A DNA stretch of 60,336 nt from DASXVX01 sp036504075 (GTDB lineage Bacteria; Bacillota; Sulfobacillia; Symbiobacteriales; Symbiobacteriaceae), in the NCBI GenBank assembly GCA_036504075.1, contig DASXVX010000020.1:1-60336 (forward strand), read 5' to 3'. Positions 32,922 to 40,994 of this stretch are shown in pieces; the first letter of the stretch is position 1; every line of letters starts with the position of its first letter. The notes under the pieces are model-generated. The model was not told the origin of the DNA. It ran no database searches and was given only the letters and a program-made list of their open reading frames with translations. A program made the position numbers and the translations under genes.

Positions 32922-33596
32922 ATGCCGACCGGACCTGACTGCATGCCGTCAACCGCCGGCGTCCACCCCAGCCTGCTTCTCCAGGCGCTCATGCCGGTGG
33001 TGGATGCGGCGACCCAGACTTTCGATGCGGGCGTGTCGCTGCGCAGCATTCTGAAGGAGGCCGTTCTGGCCGGCTACCTGGTCGGGCAGGGGCTGGCGCC
33101 CGCCACGGCCTTTCAACTGGTCCAGGGCTGGCGGATGGCGGGCGTATACCAGGACACGGCGCCTCCCCAGTCCACCCCGGTCGGACAGGCGGAACGGCAC
33201 CAGGCGTTGGTGAGCGCCGTCCGCAAGAACATGCAGGACCAGGCGACCGCCGCCGCCTTTTACACACAACTGATGGCCCGTACGGAAGATCCGGCCGTCC
33301 GGGAGCACATCCGCCACGCCCGTGACGACGAGCTGAAGCACTACCGGATGCTGAGCCGGCTGCACCAGGCGCTCTCCGGCCGGACTTTCGAGGCTGCCCC
33401 CAGGCCGGTTGCATTCACCAGCATTACCGCCGGGCTGAAGCAGGCCATGGACGACGAATACGAAGCCTTTGAAGAGTACCGCCAAATCTACCTCTCGCAG
33501 TCGAACGAGCGCATCCGGAACATCTTCTTCGAGCTGATGACCGACGAACTTGAACACGCGACTCGCTTCAACTACGCCCTGCAGGTGGTCACTTGA
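32922..33596 (+). CDS. Ferritin-like / rubrerythrin-fold protein
   Basis: 224 aa. Two four-helix-bundle half-motifs with carboxylate and histidine ligands: RDDELKHYRML near 145 and TDELEHATRFNY near 210, each preceded by an E-bearing helix (AAFYTQLMART; DDEYEAFEEYRQIY). This fits a diiron ferritin-like domain. The first 90 residues are a helical lead of unknown role. No rubredoxin domain. AAGGAGG lies 12 nt before the ATG. Possible role in oxidative stress or iron handling (inference). Confidence 0.75.
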   Translation: MPTGPDCMPSTAGVHPSLLLQALMPVVDAATQTFDAGVSLRSILKEAVLAGYLVGQGLAPATAFQLVQGWRMAGVYQDTAPPQSTPVGQAERHQALVSAVRKNMQDQATAAAFYTQLMARTEDPAVREHIRHARDDELKHYRMLSRLHQALSGRTFEAAPRPVAFTSITAGLKQAMDDEYEAFEEYRQIYLSQSNERIRNIFFELMTDELEHATRFNYALQVVT

Positions 33597-33604
33597 CCAA
33601 GCTG

Positions 33605-33632
33605 AAGGCGAGGCTCCGAGGAGCCTCGCCTT
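33605..33632. terminator. Bidirectional terminator
   Basis: AAGGCGAGGCT (33605-33615) / AGCCTCGCCTT (33622-33632) between the convergent ferritin-like gene and pheT. Confidence 0.8.
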
Positions 33633-33648
33633 TCCACAGGCGTGTATT

Positions 33649-36258
33649 CTACGACCGAAGTTCCGCGCCCAGCGCCTGCAGCGCCGCCCGGACCTTGCCG
33701 TGCACCGCTTCCACGTCGGCATCGGTCAGCGTCCGGTCCGCCGCCCGGTACGTGATTCGGTAGGCCAGGGAGACCCAGCCCGGCTTCACGTGCTCGCCCT
33801 GGTAGCGGTCGAACAGCGTCACCTCTTCGATCAGTTCGCCCACCGACTTGATCGCCGCCGCCACCATGACCGCCGGCACCGTTTCGCCAATCATCAGCGC
33901 CACGTCCCGGGTGATCGCCGGGAACTTCGGCACGATGTGATACGCCCGCTGCGGCCGGGCTGCGGCGACGAGTCCGTCGAAGTCGAACTCGGCGGCATAA
34001 ACCCGCCCGGGCAGATCCCAGGCCGTAACCACATCCGGGTGCACTTCGCCGAAGACGCCCACCGACCGGCCGGCCACGATCAGTTCCGCCTGCCGTCCCG
34101 GGTGGAACGATCCGTGGCTCGACCGGCCCACCGACCAGCCCTGCACATCCAGTTGGTCCAGCAACTGCTCGACAATCCCCTTCAGGGCGAAGAAGTCAGC
34201 CGGCTGCTCAGGGCTGTTCCAGCCTGCGCCCGCCTGATTGCCCGTCAGGGCGATGGCCAGCGCCCGCGGCTCCGCCGGCAGCACTTCCCCGGCCACCGGC
34301 CGGTATACGTTGCCGATTTCAAAGACTCCGAGGTCCCGGTTCTGCCGGTTGGCGTTGTACTTGAGGTTATCGAGCACCGCCGGCAACAGCAGCGTCCGGA
34401 GCGTCGACTGCTCCTCGTACAGCGGGTTGCCCAGCGTCAGGACCCGCCGGTCGGGGCTTTCGGTCGGCAGCCGCAGCTTGTCGTAAACCTTCGGGTTGGT
34501 CAGCGAGTAGGTCATGATCTCATCGAGCCCGAGGCCCGCAAGCGCCTGCCGGGCCGCCAAAACGATGGAGGCCAGGGAGGTCCGGCCGCCACGGCGGGAC
34601 TCCAGCACCGGCAGTTCCAGGGGAATCTTGTCGTAGCCTTCGGACCGGGCCACCTCTTCCACCAGATCGATCTCTTTGGCAATATCCAGCCGCCGGGTCG
34701 GCGCCACGACCACCAGCGCCTCCACATCGCCCAGCGACTCCAGCTGATCGCCCGCCGCCTCCAGCGCTTCCCAGGCCGTCTCGGCCCAGCCGGCATACGC
34801 TGCGGCATCCTTGGGCACCGGCGAAACCTGGTGCATGGCCGTCCAGACCGGCCGTCCGGAAAGGTCGTCCCCCTCCTCCGCCTCCGGCTCCGGCATGCCG
34901 GTCGCCAGGTCACGGGCCAGGTCCGCCGGCGCCAGCACGATCATGCCCAGCCCGTCCAGATGCTCGCTGATCCGCTCGGCGGAGAGCTGCAGGCCCAGGT
35001 GGGCGTTCACTTTCGCGGTCCGACATACGATGACCGCCGGCACGGCCGGCCGGGGGTAGACGTCCACGACCCCCTGCACGACCTTGCCGCCGGCGATGAG
35101 GGCGATCAGTTGGGCCGCCCGGTCCGCCGCCCGCACGCAGCCGCTGGGATCGACACCCTTGGTGAACCGCCGGGCCGCCTCGCTGGGCAGGTTCATGCGC
35201 AGGGACGTGCGCCGGTTGTTGATGTTGTTGAAATGGGCCGACTCGATCAGAATCTCGGTCGTCCCGTCCGTCACTTCGGACTCCAGGCCGCCCATGACGC
35301 CCGCCATGGCCACCGGTCCCATGCCGTCGGCAATGACCAGAATATCCGGGTCCAGCACCCGGTCCTGCCCGTCCAGCGTCTTGAACGGCTCGCCGGGCGC
35401 CGCCCGCCGCACGATGATCTGCCGCCCGCGAATCCGGGCGTAGTCGAACGTGTGCAGCGGCTGCCCCAGTTCCATCATGACGAAGTTAGAAATATCGACG
35501 ATGTTGTTGATCGGCCGCATGCCCGCCGCCCGCACTCGGGCCTGCAGCCAGGCCGGCGACTCCCCGACCTTGACGCCCCGGACGATCCGGGCGGTGTACC
35601 GGGAGCAGAGGTCCGGCTCCGCGATCCGGATGTCGATCATCCGGTTCGCGTTCGTATTCGGCTCGTCTTCCGTATAGGTCGCGGGCCAGTCGACCGACTC
35701 GCCCAGAATCGCCGCGACCTCCTGCGCCACGCCCACCATGGCCTGGCAGTGCGAGGCGTAGTTGGCGGTAAGGTCCAGCTCGAAAATCCAGTCGTTCAGG
35801 CCCAACACTTCGGCGGCGTCCATGCCCGGCTCCAGGCTCGGGTCCGGCGGCAGGATCAGAATGCCGTCGGCATCGTCGCCCATGCCGATCTCGATCGGCG
35901 AGCAGAGCATGCCGTGGGACTCCAGGCCTCGCAGTTTCTTGGCCTCCATGGTCCGGCCGTCCGGCAGCTTGCTGCCCGGAATCGCCGCCGGCACCAGGTC
36001 GCCCTGGCGGACGTTCTGGGCGCCGGTCAGAATCTGCAGGACCTTGCCGCCCACGTCGACCTGGCAGACCCAGAGGTGGTCGGAGTCGGGATGGCGTTCA
36101 ATTTCGACCACCTTGCCCACCACCACGCCCGCCATGCCCGGATTGGCATTGGCGAACACCTCCACCACGACGCCCCGGTTGGTCAGGGCCTTCGCCAGTT
36201 CTGCCGGCGAGAGGTCGACGTCCACATAATCTTTGAGCCAGTTATACGAAACCTGCAT
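33649..36258 (-). CDS. pheT: Phenylalanyl-tRNA synthetase beta subunit
   Basis: 869 aa. Domains in order: tRNA-binding OB-fold (about 40-150, MAGVVVGKVVEIERHPDSDHLW), B3/B4 editing region, B5 (RAAQLIALIAGG onward), catalytic-like core, and the C-terminal anticodon-binding FDX-ACB domain ending DVEAVHGKVRAALQALGAELRS. A ~50-residue insertion around 450 contains EPEAEEGDDLSG and is longer than usual. Forms the alpha2-beta2 enzyme with PheS, encoded 20 nt upstream. ATG at 36258 with GGGAGG. Confidence 0.95.
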   Translation of the reverse strand: MQVSYNWLKDYVDVDLSPAELAKALTNRGVVVEVFANANPGMAGVVVGKVVEIERHPDSDHLWVCQVDVGGKVLQILTGAQNVRQGDLVPAAIPGSKLPDGRTMEAKKLRGLESHGMLCSPIEIGMGDDADGILILPPDPSLEPGMDAAEVLGLNDWIFELDLTANYASHCQAMVGVAQEVAAILGESVDWPATYTEDEPNTNANRMIDIRIAEPDLCSRYTARIVRGVKVGESPAWLQARVRAAGMRPINNIVDISNFVMMELGQPLHTFDYARIRGRQIIVRRAAPGEPFKTLDGQDRVLDPDILVIADGMGPVAMAGVMGGLESEVTDGTTEILIESAHFNNINNRRTSLRMNLPSEAARRFTKGVDPSGCVRAADRAAQLIALIAGGKVVQGVVDVYPRPAVPAVIVCRTAKVNAHLGLQLSAERISEHLDGLGMIVLAPADLARDLATGMPEPEAEEGDDLSGRPVWTAMHQVSPVPKDAAAYAGWAETAWEALEAAGDQLESLGDVEALVVVAPTRRLDIAKEIDLVEEVARSEGYDKIPLELPVLESRRGGRTSLASIVLAARQALAGLGLDEIMTYSLTNPKVYDKLRLPTESPDRRVLTLGNPLYEEQSTLRTLLLPAVLDNLKYNANRQNRDLGVFEIGNVYRPVAGEVLPAEPRALAIALTGNQAGAGWNSPEQPADFFALKGIVEQLLDQLDVQGWSVGRSSHGSFHPGRQAELIVAGRSVGVFGEVHPDVVTAWDLPGRVYAAEFDFDGLVAAARPQRAYHIVPKFPAITRDVALMIGETVPAVMVAAAIKSVGELIEEVTLFDRYQGEHVKPGWVSLAYRITYRAADRTLTDADVEAVHGKVRAALQALGAELRS

Positions 36259-36278
36259 GTTGTCAGTCGCCTCCCTTC

Positions 36279-37310
36279 TTAGAACTGCCGCAGGAACCGC
36301 ATGTCGCCGGTCGTGAAGTTCTGGATGTTCTCAATGCCGTACATGAGCATGGCCACCCGCTCGATGCCGTAGCCGAAGGCCCAGCCGGAGACCTGCTCCG
36401 GGTCATAGCCGCCGTGCGCAAGCACGACCGGATTGACCATGCCGGAGCCGCCGATTTCGATCCAGCCGGAACCCTTGCACGTCCGGCAGCCCGTGCCGCC
36501 GCAGAAAATGCAGGTGATGTCCATTTCAGCCGAAGGCTCAGTGAACGGGAAGTAGGACGGCCGGAGCCGGATGCCCACGTTTGGCCCGAAGAGGCCCCGG
36601 GCCATTTCGGTGAGTGCGCCCTTGAGATGCCCCATGTGGATGGACTTGTCGATGACCAGCCCCTCCACCTGGTGGAACTGGGCGGCGTGGGTGGCGTCTT
36701 CGAAGTCCCGGCGGAACGTCCGCCCCGGGCAGATGATTTTGACCGGGGTGCGGCCCTGGGCCACTTCCAGCATGTAGCGAATCTGCGTGTTGGAGGTGTG
36801 CGTCCGCAGCACCACCTCATCGGAAATAAAGAAGGAGTCCTGGGCGTCCCGTGCCGGATGGCCCTTCGGGATATTGAGCGCCTCAAAGTTGTACCAGTCG
36901 GTCTCCACCTGCCGGGACTCCGCCACCGCGTAGCCCATGCTGATGAAGATCTCTTCAATCCGGCCCCGAACCTGGTTCAAAACGTGCAGGTGCCCGCGGG
37001 GCGCAGGCCTGCCGGGCAGGGTGACGTCCACGATCTCGCCCGCCAGCCGGGCCTCCAGTTCCGCCCGGCCAAGCGAGGCCTCCCGTGCATCCAGCGCCGC
37101 GCTGACGGCCTGCTTGATCTCATTGCCGAGCGCGCCCATCTCCTTGCGCTCCTCAACGGTCGGGAGCTTCCCCAGACCGCCGAGGGCGACGCTCAGGTCG
37201 GACTTCTTTCCCAGGTACCGGACGCGCATCTCCTGAATCGCCGCCACGTCCCCCGCCTGTGCAATCGCCGCCAGCGCCTCCGCCTGCAACTTTAGCAACT
37301 GTTCTTTCAT
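36279..37310 (-). CDS. pheS: Phenylalanyl-tRNA synthetase alpha subunit
   Basis: 343 aa class II synthetase subunit. N-terminal coiled coil, then motif 2 region (ICPGRTFRRDFEDATHAAQFHQVEG) and motif 3 (GWAFGYGIERVAML). A Cys4 cluster CIFCGGTGCRTCKG appears between motifs; many bacterial PheS have a related element. ATG at 37310 with GAGGTG. First gene of the pheST operon, under T-box control. Confidence 0.95.
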   Translation of the reverse strand: MKEQLLKLQAEALAAIAQAGDVAAIQEMRVRYLGKKSDLSVALGGLGKLPTVEERKEMGALGNEIKQAVSAALDAREASLGRAELEARLAGEIVDVTLPGRPAPRGHLHVLNQVRGRIEEIFISMGYAVAESRQVETDWYNFEALNIPKGHPARDAQDSFFISDEVVLRTHTSNTQIRYMLEVAQGRTPVKIICPGRTFRRDFEDATHAAQFHQVEGLVIDKSIHMGHLKGALTEMARGLFGPNVGIRLRPSYFPFTEPSAEMDITCIFCGGTGCRTCKGSGWIEIGGSGMVNPVVLAHGGYDPEQVSGWAFGYGIERVAMLMYGIENIQNFTTGDMRFLRQF

Positions 37311-37365
37311 GCCAGCACCTCATCTCTGTCGTCTATGATTGCCTTACGGACCTGCCCTGACACAA

Positions 37366-37690
37366 TAAAAAAGCGCTCTCGCCCCTCGACGGGACGAAAG
37401 CGCATGCTTCCGCGTTACCACCCGGATTGGGCCCTTGCGGACCCCACTCACGTTTTCTCAGGCGCCAACACGCCCGGCCCCCGCTAACGGGAGGGACCCG
37501 TCCCCGCCTACTTGAGGACCCGGTGGGCACCTCGTTCAGCAAGTCGGCTCCGGAGGGAACTTCACACGGTTGGCGGAGAGCGGGCTCTCAGTCTGTAGCC
37601 CCGCTTCCCTGGACACCGCCCTGGCCGGTTACTTTCCTCCATCGTCGCCGTTCAATGATATGGATATGGGACTGAATATGGATATGGAAC
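37366..37690 (-). promoter_or_regulatory. T-box leader of pheST (Phe specifier)
   Basis: T-box core (complement of CGCGTTACCACCC, 37411-37423) next to a terminator GCGCTCTCGCCC (37373-37384) / GGGACGAAAGCGC (37391-37403) with a 7-T run. TTC specifier at 37559-37557 in the same GAAG-codon context as the other leaders. 5' motif GATGGAGGAAAGTA present. Confidence 0.9.
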
Positions 37691-37696
37691 GGGTAG

Positions 37697-37725
37697 ATTA
37701 TACCAAAGCGCTAATGAACTGTAAA
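37697..37725 (-). promoter_or_regulatory. pheST promoter
   Basis: -35 TTTACA (37720-37725), 17-nt spacer, -10 TATAAT (37697-37702). The -35 overlaps the last codons of the small YqzL-like gene. Confidence 0.85.
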
Positions 37726-37815
37726 GCGCCTGTAGAGCAGGTATGCGACCACGGATCCGGTGTTGGCGAAGATCGTCCAGAAGACTTCTGCCGCAGCGGA
37801 GTTGGACAGTGCCAC
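37711..37815 (-). CDS. YqzL-like small protein
   Basis: A 34-codon gene: GTG at 37815 (or 37818), stop TAG 37713-37711. The core AEVFWTIFANTGSVVAYLLY closely resembles the YqzL pattern (W..F..TGsi.AYLLYk) found in many spore-forming Firmicutes; function unknown. A GAGGGGG ribosome site precedes it, and a consensus promoter lies 35 nt further upstream (37858-37886). No terminator separates it from the pheST leader. Confidence 0.7.
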   Translation of the reverse strand: MALSNSAAAEVFWTIFANTGSVVAYLLYRRFTVH

Positions 37816-37857
37816 CACTCCCCCTCTACAGGTTTTTGGATTTATCTGACACCTCGT

Positions 37858-37886
37858 ATTATACCACAGACGTTCTCACCGCTCAA
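37858..37886 (-). promoter_or_regulatory. Promoter of the YqzL-like gene
   Basis: -35 TTGAGC (37881-37886), 17-nt spacer, consensus -10 TATAAT (37858-37863). The -35 overlaps the 3' end of the upstream methyltransferase gene. Confidence 0.8.
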
Positions 37887-38707
37887 GGAGCCATCCCTTT
37901 CCATAGCCGGCCGCCGGGGGGGCCGACCTTCTGGCGCAGGGCCTCGTAGATCAGCAGACTGGCGGCCACGCCGGCGTTCAGCGACTCCACGTCCCCCGGC
38001 ATCGGGATGGAAATCACTCCGTCGGCCAGCCACCGGGCGGCCGACGAAGGCCCGGCGCCCTCGTTGCCGATCACCACGGCGACGTCGCCGGCCAGGTCGG
38101 CCGTCCAGGGCCGAAGTTCGCCGCCCGCGTCCGCCACGTAAACCCGTCGCCCGCCGGCTTTCAGTTCACGCAGCAACGGTTCGGTCTCGCCGGTGACCAC
38201 CGGCAGCCGGAAGAGGCTGCCCATGGCCCCCCGCACGACCTTGGGACTGTACGGGTCGGCGCCGCCCCCCACCAGCACGCCGGCTCCGCCCAGCGCCTCC
38301 AGGGTGCGAATCACGGTGCCCACGTTGCCCGGGTCCTGGACGCCGTCCAGCAAAACGACCAGTCCGGAGCCGATCTCACTTTGGGACCGGCGGGGAATCC
38401 GAAAGACCGCGAGGATGCCCTGCGGCGTCCGGGTGTCGGCCGCCCGGTCCAGGGTCTCCGTCGAAACGGCGTGAAGTGGCACCCCCGCCGCCCGCAGCCC
38501 CTGGATGAGCGCTGCACCCCGGTCCCGCCCGGCCAGTTCCGGCGTATAGAGTGCGTACGCCAGCGCCAGGCCGGCCCGCAGGGCCTCCTCGGCGAGCCGG
38601 ACGCCTTCCAGCACGGCCAGGCCGCTTTCGTCCCGCACCTTGCGGTCGCGGGCCAGCAGGCGGGCTTGCTGGACCAGGGGGTTCTTCGGACTCAACAGGT
38701 CGGTCAT
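37883..38707 (-). CDS. TrmH/SpoU-family rRNA 2'-O-methyltransferase
   Basis: 274 aa. N-terminal substrate-binding domain typical of the RlmB/TsnR group (SPKNPLVQQARLLARDRKVR, VLEGVRLAEEAL), then the SPOUT knot: LVVLLDGVQDPGNVGTVIRT (motif 1), VVIGNEGAG (motif 2) and IPMPGDVESLNAGVAASLLIYEALRQ (motif 3). It methylates a ribose in rRNA or tRNA using S-adenosylmethionine. ATG at 38707 is chosen with GAGAGGA upstream; two earlier in-frame ATGs lack sites. In Firmicutes this gene often lies between rplT and pheST, as here. Confidence 0.9.
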   Translation of the reverse strand: MTDLLSPKNPLVQQARLLARDRKVRDESGLAVLEGVRLAEEALRAGLALAYALYTPELAGRDRGAALIQGLRAAGVPLHAVSTETLDRAADTRTPQGILAVFRIPRRSQSEIGSGLVVLLDGVQDPGNVGTVIRTLEALGGAGVLVGGGADPYSPKVVRGAMGSLFRLPVVTGETEPLLRELKAGGRRVYVADAGGELRPWTADLAGDVAVVIGNEGAGPSSAARWLADGVISIPMPGDVESLNAGVAASLLIYEALRQKVGPPGGRLWKGMAP

Positions 38708-38804
38708 GAAGGGTGCAACATCCTCTCCTGCGGTCATGCTTCTTGCGTCCCATTCTATCAGAGTCCCGTACTCCCTGCACCGAGCGACCGCCGGACAAAA
38801 CAAA

Positions 38805-38829
38805 GACCCGCCCCCAGTGGGAGCGGGTC
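38805..38829 (-). terminator. Terminator after rplT
   Basis: GACCCGCCCCC (38805-38815) / GGGAGCGGGTC (38819-38829), one mismatch, followed leftward by TTTGTTTTG. Confidence 0.85.
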
Positions 38830-38841
38830 CGTTCTTTGCAC

Positions 38842-39195
38842 TTAGACCGAGGCCTTCGCCTTGGCGACCAGTTCGGCAAAGCCGGCGGCGTCGTTGATGG
38901 CGATGTCGGACAGCACCTTGCGGTTCAGCTCGATGCCGGCCTTGTGGAGGCCGTTGATAAACACCGAGTAGCTCAGGCCGTTCAGGCGAGCCGCCGCGTT
39001 GATTCGGGCGATCCAGAGCCGGCGGAAGTTGCGCTTCTTCTGACGCCGGTCGCGCCGGGCGTAGTAGAGCGCCTTCATCACGGTCTCGTTGGCCGGGCGG
39101 AACATACGGTGCTTACCGCCCCAATAGCCCCTGGCCAGCTTCAAAACTTTCTTATGACGAGCCCGGGTAGTTTTCCCGGCCTTAATGCGTGCCAT
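38842..39195 (-). CDS. rplT: 50S ribosomal protein L20
   Basis: 117 aa, full length. Basic N-terminal extension MARIKAGKTTRARHKKVLK and the conserved GLSYSVFINGLHKAGIELNRKVLSDIA. It binds 23S rRNA early in assembly and, in Firmicutes, represses its own operon through the infC leader. Confidence 0.98.
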   Translation of the reverse strand: MARIKAGKTTRARHKKVLKLARGYWGGKHRMFRPANETVMKALYYARRDRRQKKRNFRRLWIARINAAARLNGLSYSVFINGLHKAGIELNRKVLSDIAINDAAGFAELVAKAKASV

Positions 39196-39264
39196 TTAGG
39201 TTCTCCTCCTCAAAGGGTCCGGAGTCCTGCCCCGGAAAATTTGTCGGCAAAATCGGCGAGACGG

Positions 39265-39459
39265 TTAGTGCGGCAGAATCTCACGGATGTTCTTCTGGAA
39301 GGCGTTGGAGAGGACAGTTTCCCGGCTGACCTTCCGGATGCGGCCCTGGCTCTTCTTGACGTTCTTATGGGCTTTGCCCGTCGGCCAGTGCATCACCAGA
39401 CCGCTGCCGGTGACCTTAAAGCGCTTGGCAGCGCCCCGGTGGGACTTCATCTTAGGCAT
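39265..39459 (-). CDS. rpmI: 50S ribosomal protein L35
   Basis: 64 aa, full length: MPKMKSHRGAAKRFKVTGSG at the start and the usual basic body. AGGAGG precedes the ATG. Lies 18 nt after infC. Confidence 0.98.
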   Translation of the reverse strand: MPKMKSHRGAAKRFKVTGSGLVMHWPTGKAHKNVKKSQGRIRKVSRETVLSNAFQKNIREILPH

Positions 39460-39477
39460 GGGGGTTCCTCCTCGTGG

Positions 39478-40032
39478 TTATTCGCTGACCTGCTGGGTGA
39501 CCTTGGGTGCAGCCTCGACGGCGGCAGCCTTGGGCGCCAGTATCATGATCATGTTCTTGCCTTCCAGCTTGGCAACGCGCTCCACGACACAAAGGTCCTT
39601 GACGCACTCCAGGAGCCGGTCCAGCACGGCCTTGCCCAGGTCGGCATGTACGACCTCGCGGCCACGGAACATGATGGTTGCCTTGATCTTATCGCCGTCT
39701 TTGAGGAACTCCTCGGTCTGCCGGCGGCGGACTTCGAAATCGTGGTCCTCAATGTTCGGACGCATTTTGACCTCTTTGATGGTCACGACTTTTTGCTTCT
39801 TGCGGGTTTCCCGGTCCTTCTTGGACTGCTCGTACTTAAACTTGCCGAAGTCCATGATCCGACAGACGGGAGGCCGTGCGGTCGGGGCTACCTCGACCAG
39901 ATCATACCCACGCTCCTGCGCAATCTTCAGAGCGTCGCGACTGGAGAAGACGCCAAGCTGCTCGCCGGTCTCAGATACGAGACGAACTTCGCGGGCCCGG
40001 ACCATGTCGTTTACTCGGAGCTGTTCTTTGAT
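39478..40032 (-). CDS. infC: Translation initiation factor IF-3
   Basis: 184 aa from an ATC codon. N-domain RVNDMVRAREVRLV, then DLVEVAPTARPPVCRIMDFGKFKYEQSKK-type linker and C-domain with HDFEVRRRQTEEFLKDGDKI. It blocks premature 50S joining and monitors start codons. AGGGGGT (40041-40047) is 8 nt from the ATC at 40032, while the in-frame ATG at 40068 lies upstream of that site and adds non-conserved residues. IF-3 discriminates against non-AUG codons, so an ATC start would give autoregulation as with the AUU of E. coli infC. Confidence 0.93.
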   Translation of the reverse strand: MKEQLRVNDMVRAREVRLVSETGEQLGVFSSRDALKIAQERGYDLVEVAPTARPPVCRIMDFGKFKYEQSKKDRETRKKQKVVTIKEVKMRPNIEDHDFEVRRRQTEEFLKDGDKIKATIMFRGREVVHADLGKAVLDRLLECVKDLCVVERVAKLEGKNMIMILAPKAAAVEAAPKVTQQVSE

Positions 40033-40080
40033 ACCCGTACACCCCCTGAAAAAGTGAAGGCAAATCACCGATACCTACAC

Positions 40081-40135
40081 AAAAACGAGTGGCCGACGCC
40101 ACCCGTAAGAAAACGGGTGGCTTCAAAGCCACCCG
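40081..40135 (-). promoter_or_regulatory. infC leader with two tandem terminator hairpins (L20-type)
   Basis: First hairpin CGGGTGGCTT (40114-40123) / AAGCCACCCG (40126-40135) plus TTTTCTT; second CGAGTGGCC (40086-40094) / GCCACCCG (40098-40105) plus TTTTT. The inner arms (AGCCACCCG of the first, CGGGTGGC of the second) can pair with each other instead, giving a built-in antiterminator. Equivalent leaders respond to L20. Confidence 0.8.
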
Positions 40136-40271
40136 CGAAAAGCTGACGAAGTGAAAGCCCGAAACGGCTTCGACCTTCTTCAACCCCCGGACCGCACTGG
40201 CAACCGGCCGTACGGTGAGAAGCGGTGGCTTCTACTTGAGAGAGTTGGTAACTGGTTTTATCGACTTCGTT

Positions 40272-40301
40272 ATATTACCATGTCACGCCTGGCGCTGTCA
40301 A
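40272..40301 (-). promoter_or_regulatory. infC-rpmI-rplT promoter
   Basis: -35 TTGACA (40296-40301), 18-nt spacer, -10 TAATAT (40272-40277), giving a leader of about 230 nt before infC. Confidence 0.85.
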
Positions 40302-40315
40302 CTCTGCCATGAGGT

Positions 40316-40930
40316 CTAATGCGACTGAAGCGCCCAGGCCAGCACCTGCGGCGTGAGGTAAGTCTGCACCACGGCCGCCAGGGCCAGCACCACAATCCAG
40401 ACCCAGGCCCGGCGGCGGATTTCCGCCCAGCCTTCGAACGTGGCCCGCCGGAAGCTGCCGGTCCCGGCTCCCCGGAAGAGCCAATAAATCGGCAGGGCAA
40501 GCGCCGCACTCAGAGCCACGATTTCGAGGACCGCATGCGGTCCCTGTCCGGCCAGCAGCATGAGACCCACGGGCTTGCCTGTCTGCAGCGCCAGCGCCCG
40601 GGCACCGTTGCCGGCCAGCGCGCCCTTCCCGTAGAGCACCGCTGCCCCCAGGGCCGCCCCTGCCGCGCCGGCGGCGTACTTGAGCGCCGCCTGCCACCAG
40701 CGGTAGCGCCGGCTCGGATGAAAGGCCGTGGCCCACGCCAGCAGGCACATGAGACCATATGGTACGCCATCGGTCAGGAAGAAGACGAGCACCAGGCCCG
40801 GACCGCTTCTGGCACCGGCGCCCGTGGACCACCCTGACCCCGGAATCGGCGGGAGCGGTGCGTAATAAGCGGCCACTCCGGCCAGGAGGCCAAACAGAAG
40901 CAGCGACAGTAGCATCAGCTTGCGGTACAT
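40316..40930 (-). CDS. SpoIIM-like (DUF95) membrane protein
   Basis: 204 aa with about five membrane segments: one near 6-24, two in 45-110, then HAVLEIVALSAALALPIYWLF and a last one AWVWIVVLALAAVVQTYLTP. The conserved H..E and the ending VQTYLTP match the SpoIIM/DUF95 pattern. SpoIIM takes part in septal peptidoglycan hydrolysis and engulfment during sporulation, but many paralogues have unknown roles. ATG at 40930 with GGAAGGGGG; open frame further upstream is inside the proC 3' region. Confidence 0.65.
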   Translation of the reverse strand: MYRKLMLLSLLLFGLLAGVAAYYAPLPPIPGSGWSTGAGARSGPGLVLVFFLTDGVPYGLMCLLAWATAFHPSRRYRWWQAALKYAAGAAGAALGAAVLYGKGALAGNGARALALQTGKPVGLMLLAGQGPHAVLEIVALSAALALPIYWLFRGAGTGSFRRATFEGWAEIRRRAWVWIVVLALAAVVQTYLTPQVLAWALQSH

Positions 40931-40994
40931 CAGGCCGTCCCCCTTCCTCAGGAAGGTTTCGACGGCAATAATTGACCTTTCCTCTTTTTCTGGC

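Noticed and set aside
33550..36282. 910-codon open frame antisense to pheT
   Set aside because: Shadow of pheT; composition is Arg/His/Gly-rich with no domain or ribosome site.
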